Source: CAWIXB01 sp963839955 (GTDB taxonomy: Bacteria > Actinomycetota > Actinomycetes > JACCUZ01). Taken from it: a DNA stretch of 64,000 nucleotides. The stretch spans positions 558,001 to 622,000 of the forward strand of contig CAWIXB010000001.1 in NCBI GenBank assembly GCA_963839955.1, given 5' to 3'. Each line of letters begins with the position of its first letter. The stretch's first letter is position 1. Below are positions 6,583-15,947 of this stretch, piece by piece. The notes under the pieces were generated by a model. That model saw nothing but the letters and a program-made list of their open reading frames with translations. It was not told the DNA's origin and searched no databases. The position numbers were made by a program, and so were the translations under genes.

Positions 6583-8136
6583 TCAGATCCAGGACTTCCA
6601 CCACATGCGGTTCGCCCAGTCGGCGTACGGGATCACCTCTGCGGAGAGCACGGGCAGCAGCCAGGCGAAGTTCGCCACCGCGAGCAGGACATAGGTCCCT
6701 GCGGCGATCGCCCCGTAGCGCCGTCGGGCGCGGGACGCGTCCGGCCCTCCGATGACCAACCCCAGGCACATCGTGACCGCCAGCACGGCGAAGGGCGCGA
6801 ACGCGATGGCGTAGAAGGAGAAGATCGTGCGGTCCTGGTAGAAGAACCAGGGCAGCCAGCCCGCGACCACGCCGGCCAGGATCGCGCCGGCGCGCCAGTC
6901 GCGTCGTCCCAACCACAGGAACACCAGCACGGGAAAAGCCAGCGTGGCCGCCCACCAGATCGCCGGTGTGCCCAGCGCCGTCACTGCCTGCGAGCACGTC
7001 ACGGCGTCGCAGCCGCCGACGCCTTCCTTGGAGCCGTTGTAGAAGTACGAGACCGGGCGGGACAGCACGGTCCAGCCCCATGGGCTCGACCGGTAGGGGT
7101 GGTAGGACGAGAGTCCGGTGTGGAAGCGCCACGCGTCTGCGTGGTAGTGCCACAGGCTGCGCAGCGCGTCGGGGACGAGAGCCGTGCCCGGGTGGTCGCG
7201 CGCCCAGTAGCGGTTGTAGGCGTCGTCGCCGCCGACGAACCAGCCGGTCCACGAGAGCAGGTAGACGCCGATGGCGACGACGACGATCGACCCGAAGGCC
7301 GGCAGGGCGTCGCGCACCAGCGCGCCGGCGAACGGCCGTCGCGCACCGGCCGACTTGCGCGCACCCCAGTCCCACAGCACCGTCATCAGCCCGAAGACGG
7401 CGACGAACCAGATGCCGCTCCACTTCGTCGCACACGCCATGCCGAGGCAGAGGCCGGCGACCAACCGCCACGGTCGCCCACTGAGGACAGGGCCGAACCG
7501 CGAGGACGCGTCGGCGAGCTCGTTGGCCAGTCGTTCTCGCACCCTGTCCCGGTCGACCAGCAACGCGCCGAACGCCGCCAGCGCCCAGAACATCAACAGT
7601 GGGTCGAGCAACGCCGTCCGGCTGTGCACGTAGGCCAGCGCGTCGACGGCCAGCAGCAGCCCGGCGGTGCAGCCGAGCAGCGTCGAACGGAAGAGGCGCC
7701 GCCCGATCCGCGCCACCATCAACACGGCGAGCGTGCCGGTCAGCGCGACGATGAAGCGCCAGCCGAACGGCGTCACGCCGAAGAGCCATTCGCCGACGGC
7801 GATCATCCACTTGCCGCCGGGCGGGTGCACGACGTAGGACGGGGAGTCCTGGAACACGTCGCGCAGGTCGCCGGCCAGGATCTTCGCGTTCGCGGGGTCC
7901 GGGTCCCCGTCCTTGGCTGCCGCGACGAACTGGCGCTCGACGCCGAAGCGCAGCAGCGAGTAGGCGTCCTTCGCGTAGTAGGTCTCGTCGAAGACGAACG
8001 CCTTCGGTGTGCCGAGCCGCCAGAACCGCAGCACTCCGGCGAATGCCGCGACCAGCAACGGGGCGATCCAGCCCCACTTGCCGTCGTCGGGTATCGGCCG
8101 CACGAGCCGCTCGCGCGCGGAACGGCCCGCGGTCAT
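6583..8136 (-). CDS. pmt: Dolichyl-phosphate-mannose--protein mannosyltransferase (Pmt)
   Basis: Polytopic membrane GT39 enzyme that moves mannose from polyprenyl-phosphate-mannose to Ser/Thr of secreted proteins. It shows the catalytic acidic pair in the first loop (FDETYYAKD, about residues 50-51), HPPGGKWMI in the PMT core, and many hydrophobic helices up to the C-terminus. It is divergent from rsmI, the arrangement of Rv1002c/Rv1003 in mycobacteria, which supports orthology. ATG 8136 gives 517 residues, close to family length; a GTG at 8211 (542 residues) is an alternative that would nearly abut rsmI. Confidence 0.9.
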   Translation of the reverse strand: MTAGRSARERLVRPIPDDGKWGWIAPLLVAAFAGVLRFWRLGTPKAFVFDETYYAKDAYSLLRFGVERQFVAAAKDGDPDPANAKILAGDLRDVFQDSPSYVVHPPGGKWMIAVGEWLFGVTPFGWRFIVALTGTLAVLMVARIGRRLFRSTLLGCTAGLLLAVDALAYVHSRTALLDPLLMFWALAAFGALLVDRDRVRERLANELADASSRFGPVLSGRPWRLVAGLCLGMACATKWSGIWFVAVFGLMTVLWDWGARKSAGARRPFAGALVRDALPAFGSIVVVAIGVYLLSWTGWFVGGDDAYNRYWARDHPGTALVPDALRSLWHYHADAWRFHTGLSSYHPYRSSPWGWTVLSRPVSYFYNGSKEGVGGCDAVTCSQAVTALGTPAIWWAATLAFPVLVFLWLGRRDWRAGAILAGVVAGWLPWFFYQDRTIFSFYAIAFAPFAVLAVTMCLGLVIGGPDASRARRRYGAIAAGTYVLLAVANFAWLLPVLSAEVIPYADWANRMWWKSWI

Positions 8137-8231
8137 CAGCACCGCGCCATCGTAGGCGGGGCGCCCGATGCGACCGTGAAAGGTCCAGGATGCTCTTTGG
8201 CGGGATCCCACGACCGACGGGAGCTGGACAG

Positions 8232-9119
8232 GTGGCCGAGACTGCGCCCGTCGGAGTGCTCGTGCTGGCGGGTACGCCGATCGGCGACCCCGCCGACGCG
8301 TCGCCGCGGCTGGGCCGTGAGCTCGCCGGCGCCGACGTGGTCGCCGCCGAGGACACCCGACGGCTCCGCCGGCTCGCCGCCGCGCTCGGGGTTGAGGTCC
8401 GCGCGCGTGTCGTCTCCTACTACGACGCGAACGAGGCGAGCCGCACGGACGAGCTCGTCCAGGCGCTGCGCGACGGCCTGCGGGTCGTGCTCGTGACCGA
8501 CGCGGGGATGCCCTCCGTCTCCGACCCCGGCTACCGCCTGGTGGCGGCTGCCGTCGCGGCCGGCATCCCGGTGACCGCAGTGCCCGGCCCGTCGGCGGTC
8601 CTCACCTCCCTCGCTCTGTCCGGGCTGCCGGTCGACCGCTTCTGCTTCGAGGGGTTCCTGCCCCGCAAAGCCGGTGAGCGCGCGGGCCGGCTACGGCGCC
8701 TCGCCGACGAGCCCCGCACCCTCGTGTTCTTCGAGTCACCCCGGAGGCTGGCGGCTAGTCTCTCCGCGATGGCGGACGCGTTCGGGGCGCAGCGGCCGGC
8801 GGCTGTCTGCCGCGAGCTGACCAAGACCTACGAGGAGGTACGCCGGGGCGGGCTGACCGAGCTCGCGCAGTGGGCGGCCGACGGCGTACTCGGTGAGGTG
8901 ACCGTCGTCGTTGCCGGCGCTGGCGACCCGCCGGTGACCGCGACCGCGGACCTCGTGACGCAGGTCCGCGAGCGGGTCGACGCGGGCGAGCGGATGAAGG
9001 ATGCGGTCGCCGTGGTGGCCACCGACGCCGGTGTCGGGAGGCGCGATCTCTACCAGGCGGCTCTCGCGGCGCGCGGCCAGCCAGAGGCGGAGGACAGCGA
9101 GCAGGGGCGAGAGGTCTAA
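8232..9119 (+). CDS. rsmI: 16S rRNA (cytidine1402-2'-O)-methyltransferase RsmI
   Basis: 295 residues. It 2'-O-methylates C1402 of 16S rRNA using SAM. It shows VLAGTPIGDPADAS at the N-terminus, the AEDTRRLRRL and VSYYDANE motifs, TDAGMPSVSDPG, and AVPGPSAVLTSLALSGLP, all characteristic of RsmI in the tetrapyrrole-methylase fold. GTG 8232 places the first conserved strand near the N-terminus; the longer upstream reading frame is antisense to pmt. The stop codon overlaps the -10 box of the next gene. Confidence 0.93.
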   Translation: MAETAPVGVLVLAGTPIGDPADASPRLGRELAGADVVAAEDTRRLRRLAAALGVEVRARVVSYYDANEASRTDELVQALRDGLRVVLVTDAGMPSVSDPGYRLVAAAVAAGIPVTAVPGPSAVLTSLALSGLPVDRFCFEGFLPRKAGERAGRLRRLADEPRTLVFFESPRRLAASLSAMADAFGAQRPAAVCRELTKTYEEVRRGGLTELAQWAADGVLGEVTVVVAGAGDPPVTATADLVTQVRERVDAGERMKDAVAVVATDAGVGRRDLYQAALAARGQPEAEDSEQGREV

Positions 9120-9122
9120 CCT
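9117..9122 (+). promoter_or_regulatory. -10 box for leaderless alaC
   Basis: TAACCT is followed by 7 nt and then the GTG start, the spacing expected for a leaderless actinobacterial transcript. It overlaps the rsmI stop codon. Confidence 0.5.
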
Positions 9123-9129
9123 CGCAAAC

Positions 9130-10305
9130 GTGGAATTTCGACGGATCCCAGGGCTGCCGCCGTACGTCTTCACCATCATCGATGGCCTGAAGAAGGAGGC
9201 GCGCCGAGCCGGGCGCGACGTCGTCGACCTCGGGTTCGGCAACCCCGACCTCCCCTCGCCCCCGATCGCGGTCGAGAAGCTCGCGGAGGCAGCGCACAAC
9301 AGCCGCAACCACCGCTACTCCGCCAGCCGTGGCATCCCCAAGCTGCGCGAGGCCCTCGCCGACCTCTACCTGCGCAAGTTCGACGTGCGGCTCGACCCCG
9401 AGACCGAGGTGCTGTCGACGATCGGCGCCAAGGAGGGGTTCAGCCACCTCATGTGGGTGCTGCTGCAGGCCGGTGACGTGGCGCTGGTGCCGTCGCCGTC
9501 CTACCCCATCCACATCTGGGGGCCCTACCTCGCCGGCGCCGACGCCCGCCAGGTCGCCGTGGGTGTGGGTGAGGACTTCGTCGACAACGTGATGACCGCC
9601 TACGACCTCGGCTGGCCGAAGCCGCGCGTCGTGGTGCTGTCCTTCCCGCACAACCCGACGACCGCGACCGTCGAGCTCACCGACATGCAGCGACTGGTCG
9701 ACTGGGCCCGCGAGCGGGAGGTCGTGCTGGTGCACGACTTCGCCTACGCGGACGTGGCGTTCGACGGGTGGATGCCGCCGTCGATCCTGCAGTGCGAGGG
9801 CGCCAAGGACTGCGCGGTCGAGCTCTACTCGATGACCAAGTCGTTCTCCATGGCCGGCTGGCGGGTGGCGTTCCTGACCGGCAACGCGGAGGTGGTGGGT
9901 GCGCTCACCAAGCTCAAGAGCTACCTCGACTACGGCACCTTCCAGCCGATCCAGATCGCGGCGACCGTCACGATGAACGAGGCGGCCGACTATCCCAAGG
10001 AGGTCAACGCCGTCTACGAGTCGCGGCGCAACGCCCTCATCGACGGGCTCGGGCGCATCGGCTGGGAGGTCGAGCGGCCGCGGGGCACGATGTTCGCGTG
10101 GGCGCCGATCCCCGAGCCGTACGCCGAGCTCGGCTCGATCGAGTTCGCCAAGCTGCTCATGAACGAGTGCGACGTCGCCGTCTCGCCGGGGGTCGGTTTC
10201 GGCCAAGGCGGTGACTCCCACGTGCGCTTCGCCCTCATCGAGAACGAGCAGCGGATCGTGCAGGCCGTCCGCCAGCTCAAGCGCGGCCTGCCCAAGCTCG
10301 GCTGA
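9130..10305 (+). CDS. alaC: Alanine transaminase AlaC-like PLP aminotransferase
   Basis: 391-residue class I/II aminotransferase making alanine from pyruvate with glutamate. It follows AlaC closely by recalled motifs: RIPGLPPYVF at the start, VVDLGFGNPDLPSPP, YSASRGIPKLREA, PHNPTTATVEL, and the PLP-lysine region YSMTKSFSMAGWR. The C-terminus has VSPGVGFGQGGDSHVRFALIEN. GTG 9130 gives the N-terminus seen in AlaC and fits the leaderless promoter. The substrate could be another small amino acid, but AlaC is the best fit. Confidence 0.85.
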   Translation: MEFRRIPGLPPYVFTIIDGLKKEARRAGRDVVDLGFGNPDLPSPPIAVEKLAEAAHNSRNHRYSASRGIPKLREALADLYLRKFDVRLDPETEVLSTIGAKEGFSHLMWVLLQAGDVALVPSPSYPIHIWGPYLAGADARQVAVGVGEDFVDNVMTAYDLGWPKPRVVVLSFPHNPTTATVELTDMQRLVDWAREREVVLVHDFAYADVAFDGWMPPSILQCEGAKDCAVELYSMTKSFSMAGWRVAFLTGNAEVVGALTKLKSYLDYGTFQPIQIAATVTMNEAADYPKEVNAVYESRRNALIDGLGRIGWEVERPRGTMFAWAPIPEPYAELGSIEFAKLLMNECDVAVSPGVGFGQGGDSHVRFALIENEQRIVQAVRQLKRGLPKLG

Positions 10306-10367
10306 CCGGCGACTCCGCCGGCAATCGGCGGCAATCGCTACCCGCTAACGAGGTTGTCCGGCCCCTC

Positions 10368-10373
10368 TAGGCT
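10368..10373 (+). promoter_or_regulatory. -10 box for leaderless metG
   Basis: TAGGCT lies 6 nt before the ATG of metG with no Shine-Dalgarno sequence between, so transcription probably starts at the start codon. The 74-bp gap after alaC holds this promoter and nothing else recognised. Confidence 0.6.
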
Positions 10374-10379
10374 TGACCC

Positions 10380-11951
10380 ATGGCCGCGCAGCAGGACGAG
10401 GCGTTCTACGTCACGACGCCGATCTACTACGTCAACGACGCCCCCCACATCGGCCACGCCTACACCACCGTCGCCGGCGACGTGCTGACCCGCTGGCACC
10501 GCCAGCGCGGCGAGCGGGTGTGGTACCTCACGGGCACCGACGAGCACGGTCAGAAGGTCATGCGGGCCGCTGAGGCCGGCGGCGTCTCGCCCCAGGAATG
10601 GACCGACCGGCTCGTCGAGACCGAGTGGCAGCCGGTGCTCGAGACGATCGACGCCGCCAACGACGACTTCATCCGGACGACCGAGGTCCGCCACAGCGAG
10701 CGGGTGCGGGAGTTCTGGCAGACCCTGTACGACGCGGGGGAGGTCTACGAGGGGGCGTACGAGGGCCCCTACTGCGTCTCGTGCGAGGAGTTCAAGCTGC
10801 CCTCCGAGCTGCTCAACGGCGACGACGGCGTCAAGCTGTGCCCCATCCACGGCCGCCCGGTCGAGATCATCTCGGAGAAGAACTACTTCTTCCGGCTCTC
10901 GGCCTACGCCGACCGGCTGCTCGAGTTCTACGCCGCCAACCCTGGCGCGGTGCAGCCCGAGAGCGCGCGCAACGAGGTCATCTCGTTCGTCCGCAACGGA
11001 CTGCAGGACCTGTCCATCACCCGGTCCACGTTCGACTGGGGCATCCCGGTGCCGTGGGACGACTCGCACGTGCTCTACGTGTGGATCGACGCGTTGCTCA
11101 ACTACGCGACCGCGGCGGGCTACGGCACCGATCCCGAGCGTTTCGCGAAACTGTGGCCGGCCGACGTACACCTCGTCGGCAAGGACATCCTGCGATTCCA
11201 CGCCGTCATCTGGCCGGCGATGCTGATGGCGGCGGGGCTCGAGCCTGCGCGCAAGGTCTTCGCGAACGGCTGGCTGCTCGTCGGCGGCGAGAAGATGAGC
11301 AAGACCAAGCTCACCGGCATCCATCCGCGGGCGATCATCGACGTCTTCGGCTCCGATGCGTTCCGCTACTACTTCCTGCGGGCGATCCCGTTCGGACAGG
11401 ACGGCTCGTTCTCGTGGGAGGACATGGCGGCGCGCTACAAGGCAGAGCTGGCCGACCAGTTCGGCAACCTCGCGTCGCGACTGACGTCGATGGTGGGCCG
11501 CTACCGCTCGGGCGCGCTGCCCGCGGTGGTCGACGAGCCTGCGCTTGCCGACCCGTTGCAGCGGGCGGTGCGTGAGGCCGAGGCGGCGATCGACCGCATC
11601 GACCTGCAGGGCGCGATCCTCGCGACGATGGGCTTCGTCCGCGAGGTGAACAACTACCTGAGCGAACGCGCGCCGTGGCAGCTCGCCAAGGACGAGAGCA
11701 AGGCCGCCGAGCTCGACCAGGTGCTCTACGCCACCGCCGAGTCGTTGCGTGCCATCGCGGTGCTGCTCAACCCGGTGATCCCGAAGGCGGCGGCGGTCCT
11801 CTGGTCGGCCCTCGGCGCCGAGGCGACCCTCGGCCCGCTCCGCGACCAGCTCGTGCAGGAGGCCGCGCGGTGGGGGCAGCTCCCGGGTGGGGCGACGATC
11901 ACCAAGAGCGCGCCGTTGTTCCCGCAGATCGAGGACGCCGACGCTTCGTGA
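10380..11951 (+). CDS. metG: Methionyl-tRNA synthetase
   Basis: 523-residue class I synthetase that charges tRNA-Met. It shows HIGH (HIGH at residues 23-26, PHIGHAYT), a KMSKT version of KMSKS near residue 305 (GGEKMSKTKL), and a CP-domain knuckle with CVSC and CPIH as likely zinc ligands. The C-terminal anticodon helices are present and no C-terminal tRNA-binding EMAPII domain is fused, as in many actinobacteria. First gene of a run metG-tatD; leaderless promoter. Confidence 0.97.
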   Translation: MAAQQDEAFYVTTPIYYVNDAPHIGHAYTTVAGDVLTRWHRQRGERVWYLTGTDEHGQKVMRAAEAGGVSPQEWTDRLVETEWQPVLETIDAANDDFIRTTEVRHSERVREFWQTLYDAGEVYEGAYEGPYCVSCEEFKLPSELLNGDDGVKLCPIHGRPVEIISEKNYFFRLSAYADRLLEFYAANPGAVQPESARNEVISFVRNGLQDLSITRSTFDWGIPVPWDDSHVLYVWIDALLNYATAAGYGTDPERFAKLWPADVHLVGKDILRFHAVIWPAMLMAAGLEPARKVFANGWLLVGGEKMSKTKLTGIHPRAIIDVFGSDAFRYYFLRAIPFGQDGSFSWEDMAARYKAELADQFGNLASRLTSMVGRYRSGALPAVVDEPALADPLQRAVREAEAAIDRIDLQGAILATMGFVREVNNYLSERAPWQLAKDESKAAELDQVLYATAESLRAIAVLLNPVIPKAAAVLWSALGAEATLGPLRDQLVQEAARWGQLPGGATITKSAPLFPQIEDADAS

Positions 11952-11958
11952 GTGCGTG

Positions 11959-12801
11959 ATGGCGCGCACCGCGCGCGAACGGCCACCGGCACCCGAGCCA
12001 CTTCGGGTGCCGGTCGCCGACTCGCACTGCCATCTCGACATCTCCGCCGCGCCCGGAGAGGGGATCGAGATCGAGGAGGCGCTGCGTCGCAGCACCGCGG
12101 TCGGCGTGCCGCGCATCGTGCAGATCGGGTGCGACCTGCCCGGCGCTCGCTGGGCGGTCGACGCGGCGCGCGACAACGACGCGATCGTCGCCGGCGTTGC
12201 GCTGCACCCCAACGAGGCACCACGTCTCGCCGCGGCCGGTGCCCTGGACGACGCCCTGGCCGAGATCGACGGCCTGGCTGCCGACCCCGCCGTACGCGCC
12301 GTGGGGGAGACCGGCCTCGACTACTACCGCACCGGCGAGGACGGCCGCGCCGCCCAGCACGCGTCGTTCCGCGCCCACATCGAGATGGCGAAACGGCACG
12401 GGAAGGCATTGGTCGTGCACGACCGCGACGCCCACGACGACGTACTGCGTCTGCTCGAGGAGGAGGTCTCCCCCGAACGGGTGATCTTCCACTGCTTCTC
12501 CGGGGATGCGGCGATGGCCGCCCACTGCGTCGAGCGTGGCTGGTGGCTCTCCTTCGCCGGCACGGTGACGTTCAAGAACGCCCAGGGGCTGCGCGATGCC
12601 CTGGCGGTCGCGCCCCTCGACCGGCTGCTGGTCGAGACCGACGCGCCGTTCCTCACGCCCATGCCGCACCGTGGCCAGCCCAACGCGTCCTACCTCGTCC
12701 CGCTCACCGTGCGGGCCATGGCCGCGGTCAAGGAGGTCACCGAGGACGAGCTCTGCGCCGCCCTCGATGCCAACACCGACGCCGCCCTCGACCCCTGGTG
12801 A
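11959..12801 (+). CDS. tatD: TatD-family metal-dependent deoxyribonuclease
   Basis: 280-residue TIM-barrel hydrolase, a 3'-5' DNase/RNase with two divalent metals. Metal ligands are in DSHCHLD, GETGLDYYR, VVHDRDAHDD, HCFSG and ETDAPFLTP, the complete TatD set. ATG 11959 starts 7 bp after the metG stop. The metG-tatD-rpfB-rsmA order is standard in actinobacteria. Confidence 0.93.
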   Translation: MARTARERPPAPEPLRVPVADSHCHLDISAAPGEGIEIEEALRRSTAVGVPRIVQIGCDLPGARWAVDAARDNDAIVAGVALHPNEAPRLAAAGALDDALAEIDGLAADPAVRAVGETGLDYYRTGEDGRAAQHASFRAHIEMAKRHGKALVVHDRDAHDDVLRLLEEEVSPERVIFHCFSGDAAMAAHCVERGWWLSFAGTVTFKNAQGLRDALAVAPLDRLLVETDAPFLTPMPHRGQPNASYLVPLTVRAMAAVKEVTEDELCAALDANTDAALDPW

Positions 12802-12818
12802 CCCAAGATCAACTGAGC

Positions 12819-12848
12819 GGGGGGTTTGGGGGGTGGGGGTTTTGCGGG
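12819..12848 (+). promoter_or_regulatory. G-quadruplex-forming tract upstream of rpfB
   Basis: Four G runs (G6, G6, G5, G3) separated by loops TTT, T and TTTTGC on the plus strand. This is a strong G4 consensus 45-75 bp upstream of the rpfB start, in the 92-bp gap after tatD. Confidence 0.6.
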
Positions 12849-12893
12849 ATGGATGACGGTTTGACGGGCAGCAGGCGGGATAGTTAGCGTCCC

Positions 12894-14123
12894 GTGACTG
12901 TCGGTCGAGGCAGGGCTTCCAAGCCCCCCGGCCACACCACCCAGCCGGGATCGGACCCCGGTGGCGTCGGACGCCTCTTCCGCCAGCCACCAGCCCGCGC
13001 CCGGGACGACGAGGACGGGAGCGCCGTGCGACGGAGCTGGGTCGCCCTGGTCGTCCAGGCCCTCGTCGTGTCGTTCGTGATCGCGGGGACCACAGCCTTC
13101 GTCGCCACCGACAAGACGGTCACCGTCTCCGTCGACGGTCAGCGCCACCAGGTCCGCAGCTTCGCCAAGACGGTCGGCGCCGTTCTCGAGCGCGAGGGCA
13201 TCCGCGTCGGCAGCCACGACCTGGTCACGCCCACCCGAAACGTTGGCTTCTCCGACGGCGAGACGATCGTGGTCCGCTATGCCCGGCCGATTGTGCTGAC
13301 CGTCGACGACCAGACGCGCACCGTCTGGACGACAGCCCGCAACGTCGACGAGGCGCTGATGATGTTCGGCGTCCGCGCCGACGGTGCCTACGTCAGCGCC
13401 TCGCGTTCCACGCGCATCGCCCGCGGCGGCATGAAGCTCGACGTTCGTCTACCGCACCGGCTGACTTTCCTCGCCGACGGCAAGCGGCGCGAGCTCACCA
13501 CGAATGCCTTCACGGTGCGCAGTGCCATGCGCGAAGCCGGCATCGAGCTGCGCCGGCAGGACCGGGTCACCGCCGATCTCGGGGCGCGTCCGACCGAGGA
13601 GATGGTCGTCGCCGTCACCCGCGTCGACGGCAAACGCGTCGTCGAGCAGCGGCCCATCCCGTTCAAGACGGTGCGGCGTCAGACCGACGAGCTCTACGAG
13701 GGCGAGACCGAGGTGGCGACCACGGGCAAGGTCGGCCTCCGCGTGCGCACCTTCCGCGAGACCTTCCTCAACGGCCGCCGCGCGTCGCGCAAGCTGGTCG
13801 ACGAGCGGGTCGCGGCCAAGCCCGTCACCGAGGTCGTGCTGGTGGGAACCAAGAAGCGCCCTACGCCGGAGGAGAACAACCCGGCCGCCGACGGGCTCAA
13901 CTGGGCGGCGCTCGCCGACTGCGAGTCCGGCGGCAACCCCGACGCCTACAACCCGGCCGGGCCCTACTACGGCCTCTACCAGTTCAGCGCGAGCACCTGG
14001 CACTCCGTCGGTGGGTCCGGCCTGCCGACCGACTACGGCTCCGGCGAGCAGACCTATCGCGCCCAGATCCTCTACAACCGCTCCGGCGCGGGCCAGTGGC
14101 CGGTCTGCGGGAAGTACCTCTGA
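12894..14123 (+). CDS. rpfB: Resuscitation-promoting factor RpfB-like cell-wall hydrolase
   Basis: 409-residue secreted or membrane-anchored muralytic enzyme. In order: basic N-terminal tail, one transmembrane segment (about 49-70), three DUF348 repeats (about 74-230), a G5 domain (about 245-320) and a C-terminal Rpf lysozyme-like domain (about 335-409; catalytic Glu in ADCESGGNP, then YYGLYQFSASTWHSVGG and WPVCGKYL). Two cysteines in the Rpf domain likely form its disulfide. GTG 12894 is preceded by a TAGTTA near-consensus box at leaderless distance; GTG 13026 with GGGAG upstream is an alternative start. Confidence 0.93.
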   Translation: MTVGRGRASKPPGHTTQPGSDPGGVGRLFRQPPARARDDEDGSAVRRSWVALVVQALVVSFVIAGTTAFVATDKTVTVSVDGQRHQVRSFAKTVGAVLEREGIRVGSHDLVTPTRNVGFSDGETIVVRYARPIVLTVDDQTRTVWTTARNVDEALMMFGVRADGAYVSASRSTRIARGGMKLDVRLPHRLTFLADGKRRELTTNAFTVRSAMREAGIELRRQDRVTADLGARPTEEMVVAVTRVDGKRVVEQRPIPFKTVRRQTDELYEGETEVATTGKVGLRVRTFRETFLNGRRASRKLVDERVAAKPVTEVVLVGTKKRPTPEENNPAADGLNWAALADCESGGNPDAYNPAGPYYGLYQFSASTWHSVGGSGLPTDYGSGEQTYRAQILYNRSGAGQWPVCGKYL

Positions 14124-14139
14124 CGGCGACCGGTCGTCG

Positions 14140-15015
14140 TTGACCCAGCCGACCGGCCCCTCGCCGCTGCTCGGGCCCGCCGAGATCCGTGACCTCGCCA
14201 ACCGCGTCGGCATGCGCCCGGTCAAGTCGCTGGGCCAGAACTTCGTCATCGATCCCAACACCGTGCGGCGGATCGTGCGCGTCGCTGGGGTGGACGCAGA
14301 TGACGTCGTGGTCGAGGTGGGCCCCGGCCTCGGGTCACTCACCCTCGGGCTGCTGCCGGTCGTCGAGCAGGTCGTCGCCGTCGAGATCGACCCGGTGCTC
14401 GCGGGGGCGTTGCCCGGCACCGTCGCCGAGCACGCACCGGCGTACGCCGACCGGCTCGCGGTCGTCACCGCCGACGCGATGCAGGTGAACGAGCTGCCGG
14501 CCGAAGCGCCGACCGCACTCGTCGCCAACCTGCCCTACAACGTCGCGGTGCCGGTGCTGCTTCACCTGCTCGAGCGCTTCCCGACGATCCGTCACGGTCT
14601 GGTGATGGTGCAGGCGGAGGTTGCCGCGCGCCTCTGCGCACCGCCCGGCTCCCGGGTCTACGGCGTGCCCTCGGTCAAGACAGCGTGGTACGCCGAGGCA
14701 ACCCGGGCCGGCGCTGTCGGCCGCACGGTGTTCTGGCCGGCGCCCAACGTCGACTCGGGACTCGTGGCGCTGCACCGGCGCGAGCCCCCGGTCACCCGCG
14801 CGCGTCGCGACGAGGTCTTCGCGGTCGTCGACGCCGCCTTCGCCCAGCGGCGCAAGACCCTGCGCGCCGCGCTGGCCGGCTGGGCCGGGTCCCCGGCAGC
14901 CGCCGAGGAGGCCATCCGGGCGGCCGGCGTCGACCCCGGCGCGAGGGGCGAGGCGTTGGGGGTGGCTGAGTTCACCCGCCTGGCGGAAAGGCGCCCTAGC
15001 CCGCGCCTAGGGTGA
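14140..15015 (+). CDS. rsmA: 16S rRNA dimethyladenosine transferase RsmA (KsgA)
   Basis: 291 residues. It dimethylates A1518 and A1519 of 16S rRNA with SAM. Motifs: KSLGQNFVIDPNTVRRIV, SAM-binding VEVGPGLGSLT, acidic EIDPVLA, and the N6-adenine motif NLPYNVA. The only plausible start giving a complete N-terminus is TTG 14140; the longer frame upstream is antisense/shadow sequence of rpfB. It lies 16 bp after rpfB and 4 bp before ispE. Confidence 0.94.
   Translation: MTQPTGPSPLLGPAEIRDLANRVGMRPVKSLGQNFVIDPNTVRRIVRVAGVDADDVVVEVGPGLGSLTLGLLPVVEQVVAVEIDPVLAGALPGTVAEHAPAYADRLAVVTADAMQVNELPAEAPTALVANLPYNVAVPVLLHLLERFPTIRHGLVMVQAEVAARLCAPPGSRVYGVPSVKTAWYAEATRAGAVGRTVFWPAPNVDSGLVALHRREPPVTRARRDEVFAVVDAAFAQRRKTLRAALAGWAGSPAAAEEAIRAAGVDPGARGEALGVAEFTRLAERRPSPRLG
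15008..15013 (+). promoter_or_regulatory. -10 box for leaderless ispE
   Basis: TAGGGT, then 6 nt, then ATG. It overlaps the rsmA stop, giving ispE its own leaderless promoter inside the cluster. Confidence 0.5.
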
Positions 15016-15019
15016 CCGG

Positions 15020-15946
15020 ATGGCCTCGGTCACCGTTCGGGCACCTGCGAAGGTCAACCTCCAGCTGTCCGTCGGCGCGCGGCGTGAGGACGGCTACCAC
15101 GAGCTGACCACGGTCTTCCACGCGCTCTCGCTCTACGACGACATCACGGCCACCGACCATCAGGGGCTGCGCGTCACCGTCGCCGGTGACCGTGACGTCG
15201 AGCTCGAGGACGTGCCCCGGGACGACAGGAACCTCGCCGCTCGCGCGGCCCGGCTGCTCGCCGAGCACGTCGGCGCCGAGCCCGACGTGCACCTGCACGT
15301 GCGCAAGGGCATCCCCGTCTCCGGGGGGATGGCCGGAGGCAGCGCGGACGCCGCCGCCGCACTGGTCGCCTGCGACGCGCTCTGGGGCTGCGGTCTCGCT
15401 CGCGACGAGCTTGCGGCGCTGGCCGCCCGACTCGGGAGCGACGCGCCCTTCGCGCTGGTGGGGGGCACAGCGGTCGGTCTCGGACGTGGTGAGCGGCTGA
15501 CGCCGGCGCTCGGCCGCGGGCGCTTCGAGTGGGTGCTCGCCCTTGCCGAGGGAGGGCTGTCCACGCCGGAGGTCTACCGCGAGTGCGACCGGCTGCGGGC
15601 CGGCCGGATCCTGCCCGAGCCACGGGTGTCGGAGCGGCTGATGACCGCGCTGCGCTCCGGCGAGTCCCGTTCCCTGGGCCGTGCCCTGCGCAACGACCTG
15701 CAGCCGGCTGCGTGCAGCCTGCGTCCGGAGCTGCGCGAGACCCTCGGCGTCGGCGAGGACGCCGGCGCACTCGGCGGCGTGGTGTCGGGCAGCGGCCCGA
15801 CTGTCGCGTTCCTGGCGCGCGACGGCGAGCACGCGCTGGAGATCGCGGTGGCACTGGGCGCCAGCGCCGCCTGCCGCGCGGTCAAGCGGGCGCACGGCCC
15901 GGTCGCCGGCGCCCGAGTGACCGACGGACCGTCGAGGCCGCGCTGA
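15020..15946 (+). CDS. ispE: 4-diphosphocytidyl-2-C-methyl-D-erythritol kinase
   Basis: 308-residue GHMP kinase of the MEP isoprenoid pathway; it phosphorylates CDP-ME on the 2-hydroxyl. Motifs: APAKVNLQLSVGARREDGYHEL at the N-terminus, the glycine-rich ATP loop GGMAGGSADAAAAL, and the C-terminal VSGSGPTVAF. It is followed one base later by the ABC-F gene. Confidence 0.95.
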   Translation: MASVTVRAPAKVNLQLSVGARREDGYHELTTVFHALSLYDDITATDHQGLRVTVAGDRDVELEDVPRDDRNLAARAARLLAEHVGAEPDVHLHVRKGIPVSGGMAGGSADAAAALVACDALWGCGLARDELAALAARLGSDAPFALVGGTAVGLGRGERLTPALGRGRFEWVLALAEGGLSTPEVYRECDRLRAGRILPEPRVSERLMTALRSGESRSLGRALRNDLQPAACSLRPELRETLGVGEDAGALGGVVSGSGPTVAFLARDGEHALEIAVALGASAACRAVKRAHGPVAGARVTDGPSRPR

Positions 15947-15947
15947 G

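Noticed and set aside
12802..12893. c-di-AMP riboswitch before rpfB
   Set aside because: The gap is too short and lacks the ydaO core; only a G-rich tract is present.
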